From the NCBI RefSeq assembly GCF_017355785.1, contig NZ_JAFEWE010000022.1, positions 1 through 54,246 on the forward strand: a stretch of 54,246 nucleotides of DNA, read 5' to 3'. The notes below the pieces were generated by a model that saw only the letters and a list, made by a program, of their open reading frames with translations, made no database searches and had not been told where the DNA came from. This document shows, piece by piece, positions 38,961 to 47,714 of this stretch. The translations under genes were made by a program, and so were the position numbers. Positions within the stretch are counted from its first letter, which is position 1. The number at the start of each line of letters is the position of its first letter. Source of the stretch: Desertivirga arenae (GTDB lineage: Bacteria > Bacteroidota > Bacteroidia > Sphingobacteriales > Sphingobacteriaceae).

Positions 38961-39841
38961 TGGATATTGTAGTTGTTTTTAATGGTTTAGGAAACCAAAT
39001 GTCGCAATATGCATTTTATCTTAATAAAAAGCGTATTAATAGGTCAACCTATATAATTAATTTTTGTAGTAATGAAAGTCATAATGGCTTTGAGTTAGAT
39101 AAAGTATTCAACATACGGTTAAAGAAGACTCCTTTAGAATTCGTGTTGTTAATAGTTTTCAAGTTTCTATTGCTGAATAAGTATATTACGAGACCGATCA
39201 GAGCTTTTCTAAAATTGTTGGGATGCAACATTATTTTCGAAAATTTCGACTATACGTTCAACTCCGAGTATTTATCTCCTTCCAACAAAATAACCTTCTA
39301 TTACGGAGGCTGGCATTTAGAGAAATATTTTAGTTTTTCGGAGCGGTTAATAAGAGAAACATTTAAGTTCCGGGAACTTAGAGCGAATGATCTTATTAAT
39401 ATAGGGCATGTTAATGAAATCCGAGGTTCTAATAGCGTTTCGATTCATGTAAGAAGAGGTGATTATTTGAATAATGAAAATGCGTCATTATTTGGTGGAG
39501 TTTGCACCTTGGAGTATTTTATGAGGGCTATACAACTAATCAAAAGTGAGATAGATAGACCTCACTTTTTTGTCTTCTCGAATGACATGAAATGGGTAAA
39601 AGAGAATCTTCTCCTCGACAAAGTGACCTATGTAACTAATAATAAGGATGATAACTCTTGGAAAGATATGTATCTAATGTCAATTTGTAAACATAATATT
39701 ATTTCAAATAGCACATTTAGCTGGTGGGCAGCATGGTTGAATAATTATGATGCTAAGATTGTGATAAGTCCTTCAAAATTTTTAGCTACTGATACCTCAA
39801 CTGATTTTTATCCTGAATCCTGGACAAGGATAGATATTTAA
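38960..39841 (+). CDS. Glycosyltransferase family 11, alpha-1,2-fucosyltransferase-like
   Basis: The 293-residue protein starts with VVFNGLGNQMSQYAFY, the GT11 N-terminal motif, and has the GDP-binding HVRRGDYLN motif at residues 163-171 plus the C-terminal SNSTFSWWAAWLN signature. GT11 enzymes mostly transfer L-fucose from GDP-fucose. This fits with gmd in the same locus. Start is a GTG at 38960, overlapping the previous stop by one base. Confidence 0.88.
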   Translation: MDIVVVFNGLGNQMSQYAFYLNKKRINRSTYIINFCSNESHNGFELDKVFNIRLKKTPLEFVLLIVFKFLLLNKYITRPIRAFLKLLGCNIIFENFDYTFNSEYLSPSNKITFYYGGWHLEKYFSFSERLIRETFKFRELRANDLINIGHVNEIRGSNSVSIHVRRGDYLNNENASLFGGVCTLEYFMRAIQLIKSEIDRPHFFVFSNDMKWVKENLLLDKVTYVTNNKDDNSWKDMYLMSICKHNIISNSTFSWWAAWLNNYDAKIVISPSKFLATDTSTDFYPESWTRIDI

Positions 39842-39888
39842 CAATAACAATTAAACTTATATTTAAGCTGTATTTTTACTCCGGAAGT

Positions 39889-41139
39889 ATGAAAAATGTT
39901 ATTTTCACTATTTGCGCAAAGAACTACCTATCACAAGCTCTTGTACTTAAACAATCTTTAAAAACTACTAATCCTGACATAGATTTTGTGATTTTTATTG
40001 CAGATACTCCATCTGGTATAGAGGATGAAGATGTTGTCTTCCCTAACGAATCATGGATTCCAGAATGGAAGAATATGGCTTTCAAGTATAATGTAATTGA
40101 ATATGCTACATCAATTAAACCATTTTGTATTAACCTGCTCCTGGAAAAGTACGATAATCTTGTATTTGTAGATCCAGATACTTACGCTACCCATAGTTTT
40201 GATTATATTTTTGATTGCCTGAAAACTTCTGATGTAATGATTACTCCCCACTATAACAATATTCAGGAAGTTTTTACAGGTGCTGTTCCCGAAGAAGAGA
40301 TATTATTTGTAGGTATTTATAACCTGGGATTTTTAGCATTAAAAAGATCAGAAACAACAAATAAGCTAATCAAATGGTGGATGAACAGGTTGCGTGAAAA
40401 ATGTTATGCTGATAAGTTTGACGCTCTCCATGTTGATCAGAAATGGTTTGATTTTATTCCAGCCTTTTTTCCTGACCAGGTAAAAATATCTCATCATTGC
40501 GGAATCAATACGGCAATCTGGAACTTGCACGAAAGGACGCTTGTTAATAAGGACGGTAGGTACTTTGTTCGGAATATTGAGACTGAGGAGGAATTTCCAC
40601 TATTGTTCTTTCATTTTTCTGGATTCAATCCTAAAAACCCTTCGTTGATTAACAGAAGACATCCTAAATATAACACAGAAGCCTTTCCTGAATACAAGCC
40701 GTTATTTGAAGAATACACAAATTTATTGTTCGATCTTGGGTACGAACGATTTATGCAGCTTTCTTACGGTTTTAACGTTTTTAGTAATAATGAAAAAATA
40801 ATTCCCCTCCACAGGAGACTTTACAGAGAGATTGAGAAGAGCATAAATTGCAAAGACCCATTTAATGTAGATGAAAATTTGTATAAGATCTTCAAAGAAA
40901 GTAAGTTGTTAACAGGTGAAAAGGTGTTAGATGCAAACTATTCAAATCCAAACTTGATTACCAATAGAGATAGCCAAATAAGAAAAGTATTTGTAGTGCT
41001 TAAAATTTTTAAAAAAATTATCGGGGTGAAGTATTATTCATTCTTTTTAAATTTTTTCTCAGTACACTACAGGTTCGAAAAGAATACATTTTTACTTAAT
41101 CAAGATAGCGTTAATTACTATTCAAAAAAAGATGCCTAA
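39889..41139 (+). CDS. Probable glycosyltransferase with GT-A fold (GT8-like)
   Basis: The 416-residue protein starts with FTICAKNYLSQALVLKQSL and has DPD at residues 95-97 (LVFVDPDTYA) as a probable metal-binding DxD. FNPKNPSL and SRRHPKY-like segments occur later. This layout is seen in nucleotide-diphospho-sugar transferases of the GT8 type. Donor and linkage are unknown. It overlaps the next gene by 8 nt. Confidence 0.65.
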   Translation: MKNVIFTICAKNYLSQALVLKQSLKTTNPDIDFVIFIADTPSGIEDEDVVFPNESWIPEWKNMAFKYNVIEYATSIKPFCINLLLEKYDNLVFVDPDTYATHSFDYIFDCLKTSDVMITPHYNNIQEVFTGAVPEEEILFVGIYNLGFLALKRSETTNKLIKWWMNRLREKCYADKFDALHVDQKWFDFIPAFFPDQVKISHHCGINTAIWNLHERTLVNKDGRYFVRNIETEEEFPLLFFHFSGFNPKNPSLINRRHPKYNTEAFPEYKPLFEEYTNLLFDLGYERFMQLSYGFNVFSNNEKIIPLHRRLYREIEKSINCKDPFNVDENLYKIFKESKLLTGEKVLDANYSNPNLITNRDSQIRKVFVVLKIFKKIIGVKYYSFFLNFFSVHYRFEKNTFLLNQDSVNYYSKKDA

Positions 41140-42034
41140 AAGTTCTTTAGATTACTCTGTTGTAATATGTGCTCTCGCTAGAGATTGCGAAGATCAACTG
41201 CGACAGAATATTCCACGTATAGAAGAATTACGACGGTATTTTCGGTCTTCACATGTTGTGGTTGTGGAAAACGATAGTAAGGATTTGACTAAGCAAGTGT
41301 TATGGGAATGGGAGTCATCTAGTGAAGGGGTTAAGATAATATCAAAGGATTACAAGTTACCTACGATTCCGGCGCCAACATCAAAAAACGTTATACCATC
41401 TACAAGTTATTACAGAATTGAGAAGATGGCAACTTATAGAAACCTTTATTTGGAGTATATAAGTACATTGTCCGAAATCGATCTGGTAATTGTTATAGAT
41501 ATTGATATTCTTGATTTTGAACCCGGTGCTATAGTTAGTACGCTTTCAAAGGCCCCAAAAGATTGGGGGGGACTTTTCTCTTTTGGGTACACCAATTTAA
41601 AAATTTTCAACATTAAATTTGAAAATTTATATCATGATCTTTTTGCATTAAAAATTGAAGAACCGAGAGATAATACATATTTAACTTTTCAGGAGATGTT
41701 TGGAAATAGTAAACTAATTAGCAAGCGATTAAAGCGAAGTAGTTATGTTCCGGTTATCTCTTCGTTTGGTGGGATAGGACTATACAAATACGAGGCAATT
41801 AAAGGGCTGAGATATTCCAGTCTGTTGAATGATGATGAATTAATGGAGGGTGTTTGCGAACATATTCCTTTCAATTATCAAATTTTTAAAAATGGGTATA
41901 AAAATTATATTTCTCGGGCCCTATTAGTATATTACGGCGAAAGTAACAAATTAATGGTATTGAGAAACTTACTTCCATTAAAGGTTTTCAAGCTATTAGC
42001 ATTTCTGTTTACATTTAAAAGGCTTAGAGCATAA
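41132..42034 (+). CDS. Glycosyltransferase resembling the CAP59 mannosyltransferase type (GT69-like)
   Basis: The 300-residue protein has YSVVICALARDCEDQLRQNI, VVVVENDSKDLT (residues about 42-53), RIEKMATYRNLYLEYI and a DID motif in LVIVIDIDILDF. This order, END-S-x-D then a conserved RN-x-Y(L) helix and DxD, is typical of CAP59-like alpha-mannosyltransferases. The relationship is from pattern only. It is translationally overlapped with the preceding gene. Confidence 0.6.
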   Translation: MPKSSLDYSVVICALARDCEDQLRQNIPRIEELRRYFRSSHVVVVENDSKDLTKQVLWEWESSSEGVKIISKDYKLPTIPAPTSKNVIPSTSYYRIEKMATYRNLYLEYISTLSEIDLVIVIDIDILDFEPGAIVSTLSKAPKDWGGLFSFGYTNLKIFNIKFENLYHDLFALKIEEPRDNTYLTFQEMFGNSKLISKRLKRSSYVPVISSFGGIGLYKYEAIKGLRYSSLLNDDELMEGVCEHIPFNYQIFKNGYKNYISRALLVYYGESNKLMVLRNLLPLKVFKLLAFLFTFKRLRA

Positions 42035-42052
42035 CATTTAAAGGAAATAGAA

Positions 42053-43143
42053 TTGATCTATATAGCCATATTTACGCTTCTGGCCCCTTTAGCAGTTTTA
42101 GACCTGGTCAAAGTTCACATTGTATTCCGGCGACTTTTATTATTCCTTATATTTTTGGTTTTAGTATTTGTGTCCGGGATCCGGTGGGAAACAGGGCCGG
42201 ATTGGGACTCATATTATAATTTTTTTAACGACTACTACAGGTATGCAAGCGGTTTATATATTAACCAATTTGAGCCAGGCTATTCTGCCTTAAACGGGTT
42301 AATTAAGTCTATTTGGGATAATTATACTTTTTTTAGCTTTGTAATTGCTTTCTTAACGATAGGAATTAAGCTATCTTATATTAATAAGCATTCTGGTGCA
42401 GTACTAATAATAACATTTCTTTATTATTGCTACTATCTGGCAGACATTGCATCGATAAGACAATTTTCTGCAATTGCCTTAACCTTATATTCAACAAACT
42501 TTATTATAAGTAAGCGTCCTTTGCTTTTTGTAATTTTCGTAGGTCTTGCCTGTACTATACATATTTCTTGTATCGCATTTTTTGTAGCTTATTTGATATA
42601 CCATAGGCGATTTTCAAATAGAAGTTTAGTGGTTATATTGATAATTGCTTTTATTTCAGGATTTCTGAATGTTTCTGGGCTTATTTTATCAAAGATAATC
42701 GGTCTCTTTGGAGCAGGTTCTATATATGCAGAGAAACTATTACATTATAATGAGGTAGGACTGGACGGGGGGGGGGGAACCCATACGTTAGTTTTTTTTT
42801 AGGGGCTATAAAAAGGGCTGTAATTATTCCACTGTTGTTTTATTTCAAAGATAGAGTAGAGGATAAGAAAAGGGAAGTATATCGCGGTTATCTTAATTTG
42901 TTAATTGCAGGAAACGTCATATACTTTTTATTTATACTTAGCTTTCCTGATGTTACTCGCCTTTCGTTAGCTTACCTTTATTATGAGATATTCTTGATTG
43001 GGTTAATGATAAGTTCAATTCATCGGTTACAATTTAAAGTGTTAGCATTCTCGCTATTGTTAGTGTTTGGCGGATTTCGCTTATATAGCTTTATGGCTCC
43101 TTATCTAGATTACTATTTACCGTTTAAGACTTTTCTTAACTGA
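42053..43143 (+). pseudogene. EpsG/Wzy-like polysaccharide polymerase, out of frame at an 11-G tract (phase-variable or frameshifted)
   Basis: The first part (from a TTG at 42053 with AAAGGA upstream) encodes membrane segments typical of EpsG/Wzy polymerases (FVSGIRWETGPDWDSYYNFF, YYLADIASIRQFSAIALTLY). It reads GLDGGGG at a run of 11 G (42767-42777) and stops shortly after at 42800-42802. The alternative frame continues without break as GGNPYVSFFLGAIKRAVIIP and ends at 43143. A run of 12 (or 9) G would join both into a protein of about 363 residues, normal for this family. The downstream half has no good start of its own. The current form is probably inactive. A sequencing or assembly error in the homopolymer must be considered. 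Confidence 0.8.
42767..42777 (+). repeat. Poly-G(11) homopolymer inside the polymerase gene
   Basis: Eleven consecutive G in an AT-rich gene, exactly at the point where the reading frame changes. A second homopolymer of nine T (42792-42800) follows 14 nt later, but the frame change must occur at the G run because the NPYVSFF reading starts before the T run. Confidence 0.9.
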
Positions 43144-43144
43144 T

Positions 43145-44314
43145 ATGATTTATTGCTGCGAGATAAATAAGACTGACAACGAACATGTTATAATTAATAA
43201 TTGTTTAATCAATTTGTTAATTGACACTTTCGAAAATGAGTCCATTCATTTCTGGATAGACAGAAAGCATTTTTCGAAGTTTCCAGATAAACCTAAGCAA
43301 GTTTCAATAGTTGATGTTGATGTCATTAATACTGAAATTGCAAATAAATGGAAGTGGTTTTTGAAATTAATTAGTGAATTATGGTATATAATAAAAATTT
43401 TCTTCTTCGCTTCTAAAGGAAATGTTAGACTTATTTATTTCTGTTCCCTTTCTCCTTTAGGAACATATGCAGTTACACTATTTAGTTATATTCTTTTTAA
43501 AAGAATTAGAGTGATTATAACCTTGCACAGTGAACTAGGACTATTAAAAGAGGAGAATAAAAAGAAAATTGTAGAAAGGGTCTACGCGAAGCTTCTATTG
43601 GCAGCCTTTAGAAAACAAGTAAGAAATTTAAAGTTTTTAATTCTTAATGAAGAGGTTGCTAATAGTGTAACAAATGAAAAATTCTTAAATGAACGTCAAA
43701 TTATTAGCATTGATCATCCTTATATATTTGAAGTAATTCCTGAAAAGAGTCCTATAGATGGTGGTCCAATAGTTTTTGGGCATTTAGGTGTTGCTAAATT
43801 ATCCAAACGTTCTCATCTATTTTTCAAGCTTGCAGAGAGTATGAAAGAAGAAATTGAGTTAGGAATAGTTAAATTTATAGTGGTTGGAAGAGTTCTTGCA
43901 GAAATGATGCCCTTCCTAAATAATTATGTCGAATATTCAACTAGTAATAAATTATTGGATAGAGACGAGTATATTAAACAGGCCAGAGACATAGATTATT
44001 CGGTATTTTTATACGACGATAAGTCTTATGGCTTCACTAGTAGCGGGGCAATAATGGACGCTCTAGCTTTTGAAAAACCAATACTATCAATACAGTTAGG
44101 TATTTTCAATACCATATTTGGGAAAGATTGCCCGCCAGGTTATGTCTATAATAATTTTGAAGAAATGAATATATCGATTCGAAGTGTTATTGACATGCAT
44201 AAGGCCAATTATACAACTTTTAGAAGCTGTATGACTACAACTAAGGAAAGGTTAACCGTTAGTGCTCAACTGCCTTCTTTTAAAAAGCAATTAAGAGCGT
44301 TCTTGTCTTTGTAA
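43145..44314 (+). CDS. Probable glycosyltransferase (GT-B type), unclassified
   Basis: The 389-residue protein starts 1 nt after the polymerase stop. It shows RIRVIITLHSELGLL, LKFLILNEEVANSV, PIVFGHLGVAKLSKRSH (the usual start of the GT-B donor half), LFYKLAESM-like helices and YGFTSSGAIMDALAFEKPILS, where a late GT-B donor-site loop would be. No E-x7-E motif is evident. It is very AT-rich. A glycosyltransferase role is likely by layout and location; specificity is unknown. Confidence 0.6.
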   Translation: MIYCCEINKTDNEHVIINNCLINLLIDTFENESIHFWIDRKHFSKFPDKPKQVSIVDVDVINTEIANKWKWFLKLISELWYIIKIFFFASKGNVRLIYFCSLSPLGTYAVTLFSYILFKRIRVIITLHSELGLLKEENKKKIVERVYAKLLLAAFRKQVRNLKFLILNEEVANSVTNEKFLNERQIISIDHPYIFEVIPEKSPIDGGPIVFGHLGVAKLSKRSHLFFKLAESMKEEIELGIVKFIVVGRVLAEMMPFLNNYVEYSTSNKLLDRDEYIKQARDIDYSVFLYDDKSYGFTSSGAIMDALAFEKPILSIQLGIFNTIFGKDCPPGYVYNNFEEMNISIRSVIDMHKANYTTFRSCMTTTKERLTVSAQLPSFKKQLRAFLSL

Positions 44315-44366
44315 GTCATCTATTTCATTGAATTAAATTACATCTTAGATTAATATAAAAAACCTC

Positions 44367-45227
44367 ATGTCGTGTTTGGTTACTGTAGGTATAGCATTTT
44401 TTAATGCCGAAAAATATTTAGATTACGCAATTTTATCTGTTATTAATCAATCAGTAGATAATTGGAAGCTGATTTTAATGAATGATGGGTCCACGGATAG
44501 GTCTTTGGAGATTGCTAAACAGTATACCTCTTGTTCAAATGTCATTTTAATAGATGATTCGAAGCAAAAAGGTTTATCAATAAGGTTGAATCAGATTGCC
44601 GATCTTGCAGATACCCCTTATCTAGCAAGAATGGATGCAGACGATATTATGCACCCTAAACGCCTTGAGAAGCAACTGATATTCCTGCATGAGAATCCCG
44701 AGATTGATCTGGTTGGCACAAAAATTATATCTATTGATAATCAAAATATTCCCTATGGTATTAGGGGAAGTCTTGAGATTCCAAAAAGCCGTAAAGAAGC
44801 TCTGAAACGTTCTGTTTTTAACCACCCCACAGTTCTTGGAAAAACTAGATGGTTCTTGGAAAATAGATATAGGGATGATTATTGGAGGCTTGAAGATTAC
44901 GATTTGTGGTATCGAACAGTTGAGAGCTCTAATTTTGCAGTTTTGGATGAATCTTTATTGTATTATAGGGAAGTTAACATACCTTATTTAAGAAAGTATC
45001 TACAAAGTAGCCGTTCGATGCGTAGGTTTTTTAGAGAGAAGCGTGAAGCCATAGGAAGTAAGTTAATGATACGTATGATTTTCGTAAGCTTAATTAAAGA
45101 CACTATATACCTTTTATTTAATATTTTCGGCAGGGAACAGTACTTGGTAAAAAGACGATCTGAATGTTTACCTGCATCAGAGATAGAGGAGCATCTTTCT
45201 ATAATTAATTCAGTAGTTAAGCGATAA
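44367..45227 (+). CDS. Glycosyltransferase family 2
   Basis: The 286-residue protein has the GT2 N-terminus (LVTVGIAFFNAEKYLDYAILSVINQS), NDGSTDRS at residues 39-46 and a metal-binding DADD at 90-93 (ARMDADDIMHPKRL), followed by WRLEDYDLWYR, where the ED motif marks the catalytic base region. It should use a nucleotide sugar to extend the repeat unit as an inverting enzyme. It directly precedes the next GT4 gene. Confidence 0.93.
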   Translation: MSCLVTVGIAFFNAEKYLDYAILSVINQSVDNWKLILMNDGSTDRSLEIAKQYTSCSNVILIDDSKQKGLSIRLNQIADLADTPYLARMDADDIMHPKRLEKQLIFLHENPEIDLVGTKIISIDNQNIPYGIRGSLEIPKSRKEALKRSVFNHPTVLGKTRWFLENRYRDDYWRLEDYDLWYRTVESSNFAVLDESLLYYREVNIPYLRKYLQSSRSMRRFFREKREAIGSKLMIRMIFVSLIKDTIYLLFNIFGREQYLVKRRSECLPASEIEEHLSIINSVVKR

Positions 45228-45231
45228 GTTG

Positions 45232-46380
45232 ATGGGTCAAGAAAAAAAAATCTTACATGTTGTCAATATCTCTTTTGTACTTCCCTACTTTATTGGCGAT
45301 CAGTTTGATTATTTTAAAGAAAGAGGGTATGAGATGCACGTAGCATGCTCCCCTTCCCAACATTTAAATGAATTTGCGTCCTATAAAGGTCTTAGGTTGC
45401 TAGAAATAAATGTTTTACGTGAGATTGATGTTGTTGAGGATATTAAAGCGTTAATTTTACTAATTAAATACATCAAACGACACCGCATCAATATTGTTAT
45501 TGGCCACACACCTAAGGGAGGTTTACTTGCAATGCTCGCCGCTTGGATTTGTAATATTGAAAGGCGAACATATTTTAGACATGGTTTATTGTTTGAAACG
45601 GCTGTAGGATTCAAAAGATCTATTTTATTAACTATTGAGCGTATTACAGGGCATTTAGCCAATAAGGTTGTTTGTGTTAGTCCCTCCGTTTTAGAGATAT
45701 CTGTTCAGAGTAATCTTAGTAGAAAAAGTAGTAACTTATTATTGCACAAGGGAAGCTGTAACGGTGTAGATGCAGCTAAGAAATTTAATCCGAATTTGGT
45801 TGACTTATTAGAGCTTCGAGCGCTTAAACTTAAGTACGGAATTCGTGATGGAGATTTTGTCGTTGGATACATAGGAAGGCTTGTGAATGATAAAGGTATT
45901 CCTGAGCTTATTGAAGCTTGGAGAATGGTTAATAAAAAAATAACATCGTCTAAATTAATGTTAGTTGGTCCCTTTGAGGAAAGAGATAAAATTAAAGAGG
46001 AATATAAAAGGTTAATTGATAAGGACCCTTCCATCATTCATATTGATCTAGTTAAAAATACTGCACCTTATTACGCATTAATGGATGTCTTTATATTGCC
46101 CTCCTACCGAGAAGGATTGGGAACTGTTAATCTGGAAGCTTCAGCGATGGAGGTGCCTGTTATAACTACAAGAAGTACAGGTTGTATAAATTCAATAGAG
46201 CCAGGAATAACCGGCATTTATGTAGATATTACCCCATTATCAATTAAAGAAGGAATTGAATACTATTTCAGTAACATTGAAATTAGACGAATTCATGGTA
46301 AACAAGGGAGACAATTTATTCTTGAGAATTTTCAACAGGAGCGAATTTGGGAGGAAGTAAGGAAAAAAGTAATTGAGTAA
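45232..46380 (+). CDS. Glycosyltransferase family 4
   Basis: The 382-residue protein has the GT4 pattern: INIVIGHTPKGGLLAMLAAW and RRTYFRHGLLFE in the N-terminal half, then VGYIGRLVNDKGIPELIEAW, KLMLVGPFEERD and FILPSYREGLGTVNLEASAMEVPVI (E-x7-E donor site). It resembles PglA/WbyJ-like enzymes that transfer to undecaprenyl-PP-linked sugars. The frame opens at a TTG at 45229 directly followed by the ATG at 45232, which is chosen. It lies 3 nt before the epimerase/reductase gene. Confidence 0.92.
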   Translation: MGQEKKILHVVNISFVLPYFIGDQFDYFKERGYEMHVACSPSQHLNEFASYKGLRLLEINVLREIDVVEDIKALILLIKYIKRHRINIVIGHTPKGGLLAMLAAWICNIERRTYFRHGLLFETAVGFKRSILLTIERITGHLANKVVCVSPSVLEISVQSNLSRKSSNLLLHKGSCNGVDAAKKFNPNLVDLLELRALKLKYGIRDGDFVVGYIGRLVNDKGIPELIEAWRMVNKKITSSKLMLVGPFEERDKIKEEYKRLIDKDPSIIHIDLVKNTAPYYALMDVFILPSYREGLGTVNLEASAMEVPVITTRSTGCINSIEPGITGIYVDITPLSIKEGIEYYFSNIEIRRIHGKQGRQFILENFQQERIWEEVRKKVIE

Positions 46381-46383
46381 CAA

Positions 46384-47277
46384 ATGGTTTTAATTACCGG
46401 AACAACAGGTTTTGTAGGGAAAAATCTTGTTAATTTTATACATAATAGCTATCAATTAAAGCTATTAGGTCGTACTGATTTGAACGATATTGGAAAGTTA
46501 TCGTTCAAAGATGCGGAAGTTGTTATCCACCTCGCTGGAAAAGCCCACGATTTAAAAAAAGTTACAGATCCGCAGGAATATTATAAGATCAATTATGAGT
46601 TGACAAAGGACCTTTATACGGTTTTTTTAAAGTCTGAGGCTAAGAAATTTGTCTTCGTAAGTTCTGTAAAAGCGTCGGCTGATAGTGTTTTGGATTCTCT
46701 TTCTGAAAGCAATATTCCTAATCCGCAAACTCATTATGGGAAATCAAAGCTGATGGCTGAGCAGTTTATTCAAAATGAGCCATTACCTGCAGGGAAATCA
46801 TATTACATCTTGCGACCATGTATGATTCATGGGCCGGGGAATAAAGGAAATTTGAATTTGTTATATCAGCTTGTAAAAAGGAACATTCCATATCCGTTAG
46901 CAGCTTTTGAAAACAAGCGCTCCTTCTTGAGCATTGAAAATTTATGCTTTGTGATAAAAGAGCTTATTGAAAGAGACGATATTGCTTCTGGGACTTATCA
47001 AATCTCCGATGACGAGCCTCTGTCAACAAATGAAGTTGTAAGGATTCTTTCGGCTTCAATAAATAAGGATGCAAAATTGTGGCGAATATCGCCTGAATTA
47101 ATTCGATTAGTTGCAAAGTTAGGCGATAAATTACATCTACCGTTAACAACAGAGCGTTTGAATAAACTCACGGAGAATTATGTAATCTGTAATAAAAAAA
47201 TAAAGAATGCAATAGGTAAGGACTTACCATTGAATTCGAGGAAAGGACTCGAGATAACTGCCAGTTCATTTAAGTAG
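46384..47277 (+). CDS. NAD-dependent sugar epimerase/reductase (extended SDR, WbpV/WbpK-like)
   Basis: The 297-residue protein has LITGTTGFVGKNLVNF (Rossmann motif), VVIHLAGKAHDL, SSVKAS and the catalytic YGKSK (YxxxK) with ILRPCMIHGPGNKGNL. Enzymes of this type (WbpV, WbpK) reduce the UDP-4-keto-6-deoxy-HexNAc made by a WbpM-type dehydratase to FucNAc or QuiNAc, the sugar then loaded by a WbpL-type transferase. Both partners exist in the other arm of the locus. It is the last gene before the IS66 insertion. Confidence 0.85.
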   Translation: MVLITGTTGFVGKNLVNFIHNSYQLKLLGRTDLNDIGKLSFKDAEVVIHLAGKAHDLKKVTDPQEYYKINYELTKDLYTVFLKSEAKKFVFVSSVKASADSVLDSLSESNIPNPQTHYGKSKLMAEQFIQNEPLPAGKSYYILRPCMIHGPGNKGNLNLLYQLVKRNIPYPLAAFENKRSFLSIENLCFVIKELIERDDIASGTYQISDDEPLSTNEVVRILSASINKDAKLWRISPELIRLVAKLGDKLHLPLTTERLNKLTENYVICNKKIKNAIGKDLPLNSRKGLEITASSFK

Positions 47278-47352
47278 ATGAACGAATATAATACTCCAGT
47301 CTAAATAAAAAATGTACCTACCTAATCGCCTGTCTCTTTTCTACGGGCGAAA

Positions 47353-47359
47353 GGTAGAT
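47353..47359. repeat. Left target-site repeat of the IS66 element (GGTAGAT)
   Basis: GGTAGAT abuts the left inverted repeat and recurs at 52998-53004 directly outside the right inverted repeat. IS66 elements normally duplicate 8 bp; here 7 bp are identical, so one base may have changed. Confidence 0.7.
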
Positions 47360-47384
47360 GTATCCGCCCGACCAACCGCGTCTT

Positions 47385-47586
47385 TTAAAGCTCCACTAAT
47401 TTCTTAAAGTTCTGCGGGTAGAGATCTCTAATATTCTTATGGTTGATCGTCATGATGTTTTCCATTGCGTACTTTAACCACTGGTAAGGATTTACGTCAT
47501 GTTTCTTGCAGATGGCAAAAAAGGAATAGAGCATTCCTGCACGGGTAGCAGCATCGTGACTTCCTGCAAAAAGATAGTTCTTGCGG
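47385..47586 (-). pseudogene. tnpC: IS66 transposase TnpC, C-terminal fragment
   Basis: The minus strand encodes RKNYLFAGSHDAATRAGMLY and on to a TAA at 47385, the well-known C-terminal tail of IS66 transposases (NPYQWLKYAMENI, then DLYPQNFKKLVEL). It is the missing end of the transposase at 51001-52277. The junction residues RPIALG and RKNYLFAG are adjacent in intact relatives. Confidence 0.9.
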
Positions 47587-47612
47587 CCTAAATTATGTAA
47601 AACTATGCATAA

Positions 47613-47646
47613 TTTAGGTTATGACAAGCTAACGGTTATGCAAAGT
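47613..47646 (+). repeat. Left 34-bp inverted repeat of the RIT-type element
   Basis: Begins TTTAGGTTATGACAAGCTAA and ends TTATGCAAAGT. It matches the reverse complement of 50973-51006 at 32 of 34 positions. It starts 20 bp inside the left CCTAAA. That CCTAAA and the repeat's first bases also form a CCTAAATTATG / CATAATTTAGG palindrome with a 10-bp spacer (47587-47618). Confidence 0.88.
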
Positions 47647-47688
47647 AACCTTTCAAAAGGCCGTTATGAGCTTTGTAATGGCAAAAGC

Positions 47689-47699
47689 ACTTTACATAA
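47689..47699 (+). repeat. Arm-like 11-bp site, left end (ACTTTACATAA)
   Basis: One mismatch from the reverse complement of TTATGCAAAGT. With 47636-47646 it makes a convergent pair at the left end, mirrored by 50909-50919 and 50973-50983 at the right end. Confidence 0.55.
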
Positions 47700-47714
47700 T
47701 CATGGGTTGTTTCA

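Noticed and set aside
42792-42800. The T(9) run as the frameshift point in the polymerase
   Set aside because: The correct frame already reads GGNPYVSFF before the T run, so the change must happen in the G run.
42835-43143. Separate small membrane protein starting at 42835
   Set aside because: Start would be a TTG inside a membrane segment, and the frame extends upstream in register with the polymerase; it is the polymerase C-terminus.
47344-47370. CGGGCG/CGCCCG hairpin as a terminator of the epimerase gene
   Set aside because: The right arm belongs to the IS66 end and no T-run follows; likely coincidence.
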